Positions 35,778 through 42,516 of a DNA stretch of 42,516 nt are shown one piece after another (the first letter of the stretch is position 1; every line of letters begins with the position of its first letter). Below the pieces are notes generated by a model. It was given only the letters and a program-made list of their open reading frames with translations. It searched no databases and was not told the origin of the DNA. This stretch comes from Trueperaceae bacterium (GTDB lineage: Bacteria > Deinococcota > Deinococci > Deinococcales > Trueperaceae). The translations under genes were made by a program, and so were the position numbers. The stretch is from NCBI GenBank assembly GCA_003556805.1, contig PWQI01000275.1, positions 1 through 42,516 of the forward strand, written 5' to 3'.

Positions 35778-37102
35778 TCAGGTCGTACGTGTGTACGGCC
35801 TGTGGCGCTCGGTCACCCGGACCGCTGGGACGCTGCCCGCGCTGTGCGGCTTGGGGGACGATCGACCTGGAACGCGAGGCCGCCGCGGCGCCCAGGCCGA
35901 CCCGGGAGCGTGCGCTGCGCCAGCTCGTGCTCGACGACGTCGACGCGCTCGCCCTGGAGCGCGTGTCGAGCGGCATGCCAGAGGTCGACCGTGTGCTGGG
36001 TGGCGGTTGGGTGGCGGGCAGCGCGCTGCTCCTTGCCGGTGAGCCGGGCGTCGGCAAGTCGACGTTGTTGCTCCAACTCGCTGACGCCGCCGCGCTGGCG
36101 GGCCGCACGACGCTGTACGTCGCGGGCGAGGAGTCGCCTGGGCAGGTAAAGTTGCGCGCCGGTCGGCTCGGGGTCGCGGGGCGACTCGCGGTGACACGCG
36201 AGACGGATGCGGCCACGCTCGCCGCCCACCTGCGCGCTGCGGCGCCCGATCTGGCGATCGTCGACTCGATCCAGACGCTCACCAGCGAGGACGGGGCGGC
36301 GCCTGGTTCGCCGAGCCAAGTGCGCGACGCGACGGCGCTGTTGACGCTCGCCGCCAAGGAGGCCGGCACGACGCTGGTCTTGATCGGCCACGTGACCAAG
36401 CAGGGCTCCATCGCCGGACCGAAGGTGATCGAACACGTGGTGGACGCCACGTTCGCCTTGGAGTCTGCCGCCGGCCTGCGCGTCTTGCGCTCGCTCAAGA
36501 ACCGTTTCGGCCCCACTGGCGAAGTCGGCGTGTTCGAGATGGCGACGACTGGACTCGTCGCGGTGGCCAACCCGAGCGCCGCCTTCTTGGCAGAGCGTCC
36601 GCTCGGAGTGCCTGGTTCGGTCGTGGCCGCCGTCCTGGAAGGGCAGCGGGCCTTGCTCGTCGAGGTTCAGGCGCTCGCCTCCAAGAGCCCCTATGCCAGC
36701 CCGAGACGCGTCGTGCAGGGGCTCGATGGACGTCGAGTCGACGTCGTGCTGGCGGTCCTCGAGCGGCGGCTCGGACTACCGCTCGAAGGCCTGGACGTGT
36801 TCGTCAACGTCGCTGGCGGGTTGCGTGTCACCGATCCCGGCGCCGACTTGCCGCTCGCGGCCGCCGTCGTCTCGGCGGTCACCAACCGCGCGGTGCCCGA
36901 AGGCTACGCGCTCGTAGGCGAGGTCGGCCTGGCCGGCGAGCTGCGGCAGGTGGCGCAGCTCGAGCGTCGGGCGCGTGAGGCGGAGCGCGCCGAGCACCCT
37001 CACCTGGTCGCGCCGCCGCAGCGCGGGGCGTCGGTCGGCTCGGGTCACATCGCCGTCACCACGGTGCGCGCAGCGCTCGACGCACTCTGGGGCCAGGCAT
37101 GA
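35765..37102 (+). CDS. radA: DNA repair protein RadA (Sms)
   Basis: A 445-residue RecA-like helicase that processes recombination intermediates. The N-terminal zinc finger is C10-x2-C13...C24-x2-C27. Walker A is GEPGVGKSTLLL, and the RadA signature KNRFGPTGEVGVFEM is present, followed by the Lon-like domain. The ATG at 35765 (MAKLIRSYVC) gives the usual N-terminus; GTG codons at 35753 or 35756 would add four residues or fewer. The PIN/TRAM gene overlaps its end (ATGA), a pairing often seen. Confidence 0.95.
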   Translation: MAKLIRSYVCTACGARSPGPLGRCPRCAAWGTIDLEREAAAAPRPTRERALRQLVLDDVDALALERVSSGMPEVDRVLGGGWVAGSALLLAGEPGVGKSTLLLQLADAAALAGRTTLYVAGEESPGQVKLRAGRLGVAGRLAVTRETDAATLAAHLRAAAPDLAIVDSIQTLTSEDGAAPGSPSQVRDATALLTLAAKEAGTTLVLIGHVTKQGSIAGPKVIEHVVDATFALESAAGLRVLRSLKNRFGPTGEVGVFEMATTGLVAVANPSAAFLAERPLGVPGSVVAAVLEGQRALLVEVQALASKSPYASPRRVVQGLDGRRVDVVLAVLERRLGLPLEGLDVFVNVAGGLRVTDPGADLPLAAAVVSAVTNRAVPEGYALVGEVGLAGELRQVAQLERRAREAERAEHPHLVAPPQRGASVGSGHIAVTTVRAALDALWGQA

Positions 37103-38247
37103 AGAGCATGAAGAGCGCCCCCGAGCGTCACGCCGACACGTCGTCCGGTCGCTCCTCGTCGCTGGCCAGCGTCATCATCCGGGTCCCCCTGGCCGCGGTG
37201 GGGGCCGTGCTCGGCCTCGGTTGGGGGAGCTGGTGGCTCGACCTGGGCTGGTTGACCGGCCCGAACACGCTGCTCTACATGAGCATCGTGGGCCTGCTGA
37301 TCGGTTACCTGGTGAGCGGGCGGATCTCGGAGCGTTGGAGCCACCATCTCGAAGGCTGGCTGCAACGTATCGGCGACCTCCCTCCCGACGTCGTGCTCGC
37401 GGGCGGCACCGGCGCCACGGTGGCGCTGCTGATCACGGTGCTCCTCAACACCGTGCTCGCCGCGGTGCCGGGGTTCACATGGTACTGGTCGCTGCTGATC
37501 GCCTTCTTGCTGGTGACCGCTTCGTCGTGGTTCTTCATCGAGAACCGTCGCTTCGTGGGCCTCGGGCGCGTCCTCCTGCCGTCGGCATCGACGTCCCACC
37601 GCTTCGGTCGCGACAAGGTCGTCGACACGTCCGCGATCATCGACGGACGGCTGGTGGACGTGGTGGAGGCGAACTTCATCGACGGTCGCCTGCTGGTTCC
37701 CCAGTTCGTGCTGGCCGAGTTGCAGCGCATCGCCGATGCCGACGATCCGCTGCGCCGTCAGCGCGGGCGCCGCGGCCTCGAGGTCCTGGACCGCCTGGTC
37801 CAACAGTCGAGCGTGCCCACCGAGGTCGTGCAGGACGACCCCGGATCGGGCGCCGTCGACGATCGCCTGATCCGGCTGTGCCTCCAGCGTCCCGCCGACC
37901 TCGTCACCACGGACTTCAACTTGAACCGTGTCGCCGCGTTGCAGGGTGTGCGCGTCTTGAACCTGCACCAGCTCGCCAACGCGGTCAAGGCCGCGTTCTT
38001 GCCGGGTGAGCGGCTCTCGCTCACGGTGGCCAAGCCCGGGCGCGAGGCGGGCCAGGGCCTGGCGTACCTCGAGGACGGCACGATGGTCGTGATCGAGGAC
38101 GCCGCGGAGCTCGTTGGGCGCACGGTCGAGGTCCAGGTGACGAGCAGCCTCCAGACGAACATGGGCCGCATGATCTTCGCTCGGCCGAACGGAGCGCGCG
38201 GTGAGGGTTCGGAGTCGGCACGGGAGGCACGTGCGGCCGACGCTTGA
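37099..38247 (+). CDS. PIN/TRAM-domain membrane protein (YacL-like)
   Basis: A 382-residue protein. About four membrane segments occupy residues 20-155. A PIN nuclease-like domain follows, with the acidic residues in KVVDTSAIIDGRL, FVLAELQRIAD and DDRLIRL plus VTTDFNLNRVA; the C-terminal 70 residues are a TRAM RNA-binding domain (GQGLAYLEDGTMVVIEDA). The family is widely found next to radA; its substrate is not known, though a RNA-cutting role is inferred from PIN. The second ATG (37108) is an alternative start. The tail after 365 is charged and low in complexity. Confidence 0.9.
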   Translation: MKSMKSAPERHADTSSGRSSSLASVIIRVPLAAVGAVLGLGWGSWWLDLGWLTGPNTLLYMSIVGLLIGYLVSGRISERWSHHLEGWLQRIGDLPPDVVLAGGTGATVALLITVLLNTVLAAVPGFTWYWSLLIAFLLVTASSWFFIENRRFVGLGRVLLPSASTSHRFGRDKVVDTSAIIDGRLVDVVEANFIDGRLLVPQFVLAELQRIADADDPLRRQRGRRGLEVLDRLVQQSSVPTEVVQDDPGSGAVDDRLIRLCLQRPADLVTTDFNLNRVAALQGVRVLNLHQLANAVKAAFLPGERLSLTVAKPGREAGQGLAYLEDGTMVVIEDAAELVGRTVEVQVTSSLQTNMGRMIFARPNGARGEGSESAREARAADA

Positions 38248-38270
38248 CGCCTCGGCGGGCGGCGCGTACG
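38244..38270 (+). promoter_or_regulatory. Promoter of the tRNA-Ala gene
   Basis: TTGACG (38244-38249), 15-bp spacer, TACGCT (38265-38270), about 37 nt before the mature tRNA. The -35 overlaps the stop codon of the PIN/TRAM gene. The spacer is short but both boxes are good. Confidence 0.6.
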
Positions 38271-38307
38271 CTGCCTGCGGCCCTGGCTGCGGGCGAGTCC
38301 GATTCGA

Positions 38308-38383
38308 GGGGCCTTAGCTCAGCTGGGAGAGCGCTCGCTTTGCAAGCGAGAGGTCGCGGGTTCGAATCCCGCAGGCTCCACCA
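38308..38383 (+). tRNA. tRNA-Ala (TGC)
   Basis: 76 nt with encoded CCA. Acceptor GGGGCCT pairs with AGGCTCC (one G-T pair); D loop AGCTCAGCTGGGAGAGC; anticodon stem CTCGC/GCGAG around TTTGCAA gives anticodon TGC; T arm GCGGGTTCGAATCCCGC. Confidence 0.98.
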
Positions 38384-38409
38384 TCTGCACGACGCCCGGC
38401 CTCGGGCAC

Positions 38410-38451
38410 GTAGGAAAGGCCCGGACGCCTCGGCATCCGGGCCTTTCCTAC
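38410..38451 (+). terminator. Long hairpin terminator after tRNA-Ala
   Basis: Two 16-nt arms (38410-38425 and 38436-38451, running from GTAGGAAAGG into CCGGA and back) pair perfectly around a 10-nt loop. The 3' arm contains a TTTCC run. It insulates the act operon from the tRNA. Confidence 0.8.
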
Positions 38452-38453
38452 GC

Positions 38454-38492
38454 CGTGTCACCTGACACGCGTGTCGTCATTCCTCCGACACG
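38454..38492. promoter_or_regulatory. Paired inverted repeats (CGTGTC half-sites) upstream of the act operon
   Basis: Two adjacent palindromes: CGTGTCA-N2-TGACACG (38454-38469) and CGTGTCG-N9-CGACACG (38470-38492). All four half-sites share CGTGTC. They end about 43 bp before the act -10 box, a typical activator or operator position. Confidence 0.5.
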
Positions 38493-38532
38493 ACCCGGGA
38501 CATTCGTCCCGCAGGCGGTGGTCAAAACGCTA

Positions 38533-38541
38533 TGCTACAGT
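38533..38541 (+). promoter_or_regulatory. Extended -10 promoter of the act operon
   Basis: TGC-TACAGT followed by 7 nt and an ATG at 38549. No clear -35 is seen, which fits the need for an activator. Confidence 0.5.
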
Positions 38542-38548
38542 GCGCGCT

Positions 38549-38590
38549 ATGCCACAGGCCACGAAAGTCCGCGCAGGACGGCATGGCTGA
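38549..38590 (+). CDS. Mini-ORF at the start of the act transcript (13 residues)
   Basis: MPQATKVRAGRHG from a leaderless-type ATG; its stop at 38588-38590 overlaps the start of the next small ORF (38583). Basic peptide with no known family. May serve only to bring ribosomes onto the next ORF. Confidence 0.3.
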   Translation: MPQATKVRAGRHG

Positions 38591-38723
38591 GTCAACTGCG
38601 CGATTCCTGCAACCCGAGGAGGTCGCCCTGTACAGCCTCGTCGAGTGCGCCGCGAGACGCGGCGCCGCCACCGCTCAGCGCCCAGGGCGCGCCGTATCCC
38701 ATCCCGCCGAGGTCACCGTCTGA
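38583..38723 (+). CDS. Small ORF upstream of actA (46 residues)
   Basis: The ATG at 38583 has AGGA four bases upstream and the ORF ends in TGATG with the actA ATG, so it is placed for coupled translation. The product starts MAESTARFLQPEEVALYSLV, and the second half is basic. There is no signal peptide or recognised domain. It could be a small subunit, a leader or chance; reading frame conservation in relatives is the test. Confidence 0.45.
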   Translation: MAESTARFLQPEEVALYSLVECAARRGAATAQRPGRAVSHPAEVTV

Positions 38724-39376
38724 TGCCGCAGTATTTTCCGCCCAACACCAACGCGTTCGTCCGCTGGGCGCTGCTCGGTGGCGGTGCGTTCATGGTCGCG
38801 CTGATCGTCGCGCTGCCCATCTACGCTCGCACGATGAACAACGCAGTGGGGGTGCCCGTCGAGCAACCTGTTGCCTTCGCGCACAACCTGCACGTGACGC
38901 AGCTCGGCCTCGACTGCCGCTACTGCCACACCTCCGTCGAGGTGGCGGCCTCCGCGAACGTTCCGGCCAGCGAGACGTGCATGACCTGCCACTCGCAGAT
39001 CCGGGTCGGATCACCGGAGCTCGCCGCGCTGTGGACGTCGTGGGAGGCCGATGCGCCGCTCGAGTGGAACCGCGTCCACGACCTGCCCGAGTACGCGTAC
39101 TTCAACCACAGCGCCCACATCACCAACGGTGTCGGCTGCAGCACCTGCCACGGGCGCGTCGACCAGATGGAGGGCATCTGGAAGAACGAACCCCTGACCA
39201 TGGGTTGGTGCATGGAGTGCCACCGTGCCCCCGAACGATTCGTGCGACCCCGGAGCGAGGTCTTCAACATGGCGTACCAGCCACCCAGCGACCAACTGAC
39301 CCTCGGCCGCGAGCTGGTCGCCGCCTACCACATCGACACCGAGCTGCTCATCTCATGCTCGACCTGCCACCGATGA
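38723..39376 (+). CDS. actA: Alternative complex III pentahaem cytochrome c subunit ActA
   Basis: A 217-residue membrane-anchored cytochrome. One membrane segment near the N-terminus (LLGGGAFMVALIVALPIYA, about 18-36) is followed by five CxxCH haem sites: CRYCH, CMTCH, CSTCH, CMECH and CSTCH. Five haems is the known number for ActA. In alternative complex III it passes electrons from the quinol-oxidising core to cytochrome c or an oxidase outside the membrane. The ATG at 38723 overlaps the upstream small ORF; actB overlaps its end by 4 bases (ATGA). Confidence 0.93.
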   Translation: MPQYFPPNTNAFVRWALLGGGAFMVALIVALPIYARTMNNAVGVPVEQPVAFAHNLHVTQLGLDCRYCHTSVEVAASANVPASETCMTCHSQIRVGSPELAALWTSWEADAPLEWNRVHDLPEYAYFNHSAHITNGVGCSTCHGRVDQMEGIWKNEPLTMGWCMECHRAPERFVRPRSEVFNMAYQPPSDQLTLGRELVAAYHIDTELLISCSTCHR

Positions 39377-42300
39377 ACGAGACACCGAACACAGCACCCG
39401 ACGACAGCGCCGTCGATCCCCTCGTACGGGGCGAACGGCTCGACCTCGAGACCATCCGCGCGCGCCTCGAAGGCGAACGTGGCGACGGCTTCTGGCGCAG
39501 CCTCGACGAGATCGCCGAGACCACCGAGTTCGTCGAGTTCATGCGCAAAGAGTTCCCCCGCCAGGCGGCGCCGCTCGAGAGCGCGCTCGACCGTCGCTCG
39601 TTCCTGAAGCTGCTCGGCGCCTCGATGGCGCTCGCCGGCCTCTCAGCCTGTGCTCGGCCGCCCGCACCGCGCGAGACGATCGTGCCCTACGTGCGTCAGC
39701 CGGAGGACGTCGTCCCGGGCCGCCCCCTCTACTTCGCCACCGCGATCAGCGAGGGCGGTTACGCCGAGGGCGTCCTGGCCGAAAGCCATCAGGGCCGGCC
39801 CACGCGCGTCGAGGGGAACCCGGACCACCCGGCCAGCCTCGGCGCCGCCGCGCCGGCGGTGTCGGCCACGGTCCTGTCGCTCTACGATCCGGATCGCTCG
39901 CAGGGCGTCAGCCAGAGCGGCAACGCACGCTCCTGGTCGCAGTACGTCACCGCGCTTCGCGACGCCCTCGAAGCCTCGGGTGACGGCTCCGGCGTTCGCG
40001 TCCTGACCGAGAACGTCACGTCGCCGACCGTGGGCGACGCCCTGCGCCGCTTGCTCGAGGCCCATCCCGAGGCCCGCTGGCACCAGTGGGACGCTTTGCG
40101 CCCAGACGCGCCCGTGGCCGGCGCTCGCCTCGCCTTCGGCGAGGACGTCGCTCCCGTCTTCGATCTCGGCAACGCCGACGTGGTCGTCTCGTTCGACGCC
40201 GACTTCACGAACCGAGGACCTGGTCGACTGCGCTATGCGCGCGACCTCGCACGCCGCCGCCGGGTCCGCTCGGCCGACGACGACATGAACCGCCTCTGGC
40301 TCGTCGAGAGCCATCCGACGCCCACCGGGTCGATCGCCGATCACCGCCTGCCGCTCGCACCGGCCGACATCGCAGCGCTCGCGGCCTGGGTGGCGACGGA
40401 GCTCGGCGTGACGGGCGCACCCACCGCCTCGCTGCCAGAGCGCGTGCCGCGCCCCTGGGCCGACGCCCTCATCGACGACCTGCGCTCGAACGCAGGTCGG
40501 TCGCTCGTGCTCGCCGGCCCTGAACAGGCGCCGGTCGTGCACGCACTGACCCACGCGATCAACGACCTCCTCGGCAACGTCGGCACCACCGTTCGTTACA
40601 TCGCGTCGCCAGAGGCCAGGCCGGAACTCCACGCTGCCTCGTTGCGCGCGCTCACCGACGCGATGCACGCCGGTACCGTCGACGTGCTCGTCGTGATCGG
40701 CGCGAACCCCGCCTACACGGCGCCGGCAGCGCTGCGCTTCGACGAGGCGATGGGTCGCGTCGCGACCTCGTTCCACCTCGGTCAGGGCTTCGACGAGACG
40801 GCAGCGCTCGCGACGTGGCACGCTCCACAGGCCCACGTCCTCGAGACCTGGGGTGACGTGCGCGCGTTCGACGGCAGCGTGACCATCACGCAGCCGCTGT
40901 TCAGCCCCTTCTACGGGGGGCGGAGCGAGCTCGAGCTGCTCGCGGGAGCGCTCGGCGACGAGGGAGGCAGCGCGTTCGACATCGTGCGCTCTGCCTGGCG
41001 CGACCGGGTCGAGGGCGACTTCGACACCTTCTGGCAGCGTGCGCTCTACCGCGGTGTCGTCGACGACAGCGCGTCGCCCGAACGCAGCGTGACGCTGCAG
41101 GCGTTCGAGGCCGAGCTGCCGACGGCGAGCGAGCTCGTCCTCCATGTCATGCCCGACCCGTCGTTGGGCGACGGCCGGCATGCCAACAACGGCTGGCTGC
41201 AGGAGCTGCCCCAACCGTTCACGAAGCTCACCTGGGACAACGTCGCGGTGATCGCTCCGGCGACCGCCGAGGCGCTCGGAGTGACCAAGGAAGACCTCCT
41301 CACGATCAGCACCGCCGACGGCGAGGTCACCCTGCCGGTCTGGGTGCAACCAGGCCAGGCGCAGGGCGTGATCAGCACCACGACGGGGTATGGCCGACGG
41401 GCAGCCGGTCGCGTCGGCAACGGCGTCGGCGTCGACCTCGCACCCATCCGGAGCCTCACTGCTGCCGTGACGCGGGTGACGGGCGCCACGCGAGCGCGTG
41501 GCCGTCATCGGCTGGCGACCACGCAGCCGCACCACAACCTCGACGGCACCGGCGAGCGGCGCCACATCGTGCGCGCCGGCACGATCGCGGAGCTGCGCGC
41601 CGAGCCCGACTACCCGACCTTCGTCCATCCCGTCGCGCACCACGAGTCGGACATCTTCCCCGACTGGGAGTACAACTCCTACCAGTGGGGCATGGTCATC
41701 GACATGACCGTCTGCACGGGCTGCAACGCCTGCGTCACGGCCTGCCAGTCCGAGAACAACATCCCGATCGTCGGCAAGGACCAGGTCCTGGTCGGGCGCG
41801 AGATGCATTGGATCCGCGTCGACGCCTACCACCGCGGCGGGATCGACGACCCCGAGTTCTTCCACATGCCCATGGCCTGCCAGCACTGCGAGAAGGCGCC
41901 CTGCGAGCCCGTATGCCCCGTCGCCGCGACGGTCCACGACAGCGAGGGCCTGAACGTGATGGTCTACAACCGCTGCGTCGGCACCCGTTACTGTGCCAAC
42001 AACTGCCCCTACAAGGTGCGCCGGTTCAACTACCTGCAATACGCCGAGCTCTCGACCAACGCTACCGAGTTGTCGTTGGCCAACAACCCCGACGTCACCG
42101 TCCGCAGCCGCGGCGTGATGGAGAAGTGCACCTACTGCACGCAGCGCATCTCCGGCGCCCGGATCGACGCCCACAACCAGGGCCGACGCATCCGCGACGG
42201 CGAGGTCGTCACCGCCTGCCAGAGCGCCTGCCCCACCGAGGCGATCGTGTTCGGCGACCTGGCCGACGAGACGAGCCGCGTCAGCGAAGCCAAGCGCTCG

Positions 42301-42408
42301 GTGCTCGACTACGCACTGCTCGAAGAACTCAACACCGTGCCGCGCACGACCTACCTCGCCCGGGTGAGCAACCCGCACCCGGCGCTGGCCGAGAACGGGA
42401 GCGCCTGA
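39373..42408 (+). CDS. actB: Alternative complex III iron-sulfur subunit ActB
   Basis: A 1011-residue fused protein. Residues 1-80 include a short cytoplasmic part and a Tat-type signal LDRRSFLKLLGASMALAGLSAC, whose last residues also form a lipobox. Residues about 90-720 match the molybdopterin oxidoreductase fold but without an evident cofactor site, as known for ActB. Residues about 775-990 are a ferredoxin-like domain with four Cys clusters: CTGCNACVTACQ, CQHCEKAPCEPVCP, CVGTRYCANNCPY and CTYCTQ with CQSACPTEA. It sits outside the membrane and carries electrons to ActA. The open frame extends upstream into actA but this is not coding in that frame. Confidence 0.95.
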   Translation: MNETPNTAPDDSAVDPLVRGERLDLETIRARLEGERGDGFWRSLDEIAETTEFVEFMRKEFPRQAAPLESALDRRSFLKLLGASMALAGLSACARPPAPRETIVPYVRQPEDVVPGRPLYFATAISEGGYAEGVLAESHQGRPTRVEGNPDHPASLGAAAPAVSATVLSLYDPDRSQGVSQSGNARSWSQYVTALRDALEASGDGSGVRVLTENVTSPTVGDALRRLLEAHPEARWHQWDALRPDAPVAGARLAFGEDVAPVFDLGNADVVVSFDADFTNRGPGRLRYARDLARRRRVRSADDDMNRLWLVESHPTPTGSIADHRLPLAPADIAALAAWVATELGVTGAPTASLPERVPRPWADALIDDLRSNAGRSLVLAGPEQAPVVHALTHAINDLLGNVGTTVRYIASPEARPELHAASLRALTDAMHAGTVDVLVVIGANPAYTAPAALRFDEAMGRVATSFHLGQGFDETAALATWHAPQAHVLETWGDVRAFDGSVTITQPLFSPFYGGRSELELLAGALGDEGGSAFDIVRSAWRDRVEGDFDTFWQRALYRGVVDDSASPERSVTLQAFEAELPTASELVLHVMPDPSLGDGRHANNGWLQELPQPFTKLTWDNVAVIAPATAEALGVTKEDLLTISTADGEVTLPVWVQPGQAQGVISTTTGYGRRAAGRVGNGVGVDLAPIRSLTAAVTRVTGATRARGRHRLATTQPHHNLDGTGERRHIVRAGTIAELRAEPDYPTFVHPVAHHESDIFPDWEYNSYQWGMVIDMTVCTGCNACVTACQSENNIPIVGKDQVLVGREMHWIRVDAYHRGGIDDPEFFHMPMACQHCEKAPCEPVCPVAATVHDSEGLNVMVYNRCVGTRYCANNCPYKVRRFNYLQYAELSTNATELSLANNPDVTVRSRGVMEKCTYCTQRISGARIDAHNQGRRIRDGEVVTACQSACPTEAIVFGDLADETSRVSEAKRSVLDYALLEELNTVPRTTYLARVSNPHPALAENGSA

Positions 42409-42516
42409 TGGCCGTCACCACTGGCACCCAGTTGGTCAAGGAGACCACCCGCGTCCTCGGCCCCGGTCAAACGCCGGGAGGCATCGACGACACCGTCAAC
42501 ACGCCGGTCCTCTCCG
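42408..42516 (+). CDS. actC: Alternative complex III NrfD-like subunit ActC, start only
   Basis: The ATG shares a base with the actB stop (TGATG) and opens MAVTTGTQLVKETTRVLGPG; 36 codons are visible before the window ends. No diagnostic motif falls in this part. The call rests on the fixed gene order actA-actB-actC, in which ActC is a ten-helix quinol-binding membrane subunit. Confidence 0.75.
   Translation, partial: MAVTTGTQLVKETTRVLGPGQTPGGIDDTVNTPVLS

Noticed and set aside
38532-38582. Longer start (38532) of the 46-residue ORF that would include a CALCH haem-like motif
   Set aside because: The ATG lies inside the candidate -10 region, so it would not be in the mRNA; a single CxxCH without an export signal is not support for a cytochrome.
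38455-39372. Upstream open frame giving a 1317-residue ActB
   Set aside because: It runs through actA in the wrong frame; the ATG at 39373 gives the normal N-terminus and the usual ATGA overlap.

Overview
The window is a dense, very GC-rich bacterial chromosome segment with about 33 protein genes, two tRNA genes and almost no free space. The best placement is the phylum Deinococcota (Deinococcus-Thermus), perhaps a Truepera-like lineage. The evidence is a CrtO close to the Deinococcus beta-carotene ketolase, a dnaX with an A7 slippery site, a short ClpC, and a repeated TANNNT box lying 5-7 nt before start codons, the arrangement of leaderless mRNAs known from Deinococcus. This placement rests on recalled family features, not on a search. 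The two-subunit GlyQ/GlyS does not fit the best-known members of the phylum, so the exact lineage is open. No CRISPR array, insertion sequence, phage gene or rRNA was seen.

Layout. 1-6.5 kb (minus strand): isoprenoid and carotenoid genes: hisN-like phosphatase, ispG, crtB, crtO, a fused lycopene cyclase-CruF protein and the start of an acyltransferase. Together they suggest a monocyclic, hydroxylated, ketolated carotenoid of the deinoxanthin type. 6.5-13.2 kb: dgt broken by an in-frame TAA, a PrcB-domain lipoprotein, a glycosyltransferase plus exported FAD oxidoreductase operon, and a DUF815 ATPase. 13.2-20.9 kb (plus strand): DNA maintenance genes dnaX-ybaB-recR, topA, recO-plsY. 20.9-28.8 kb (mostly minus): HD protein, SpoIIM-like membrane protein, a metalloenzyme, trpS, a secreted GH13 amylase, an M23 peptidase, hpt and a pseudouridine synthase. 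28.9-38.4 kb: M29 aminopeptidase, tRNA-Leu(CAG), glyQS, clpC, radA, a PIN/TRAM protein, tRNA-Ala(TGC). 38.4-42.5 kb: start of an alternative complex III operon (actA, actB, actC).

Main points for a second look: (1) dnaX carries a textbook -1 frameshift cassette (A_AAA_AAA, stop codon, 7-nt spacer, strong hairpin) whose shifted frame runs 137 codons and ends overlapping ybaB, so it should make both gamma and tau. (2) The same dnaX has an in-frame TGA exactly where the first zinc-binding Cys belongs, and dgt has an in-frame TAA at a conserved Glu; both are single-base changes away from sense. (3) Fourteen promoters share the TANNNT-5..7 nt-start layout, and three of them (clpC, radA, act) drive tiny leaderless ORFs that overlap or chain into the main gene. 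(4) Topoisomerase I ends in a segment resembling sigma-factor region 4. (5) The act promoter is preceded by four copies of a CGTGTC half-site.
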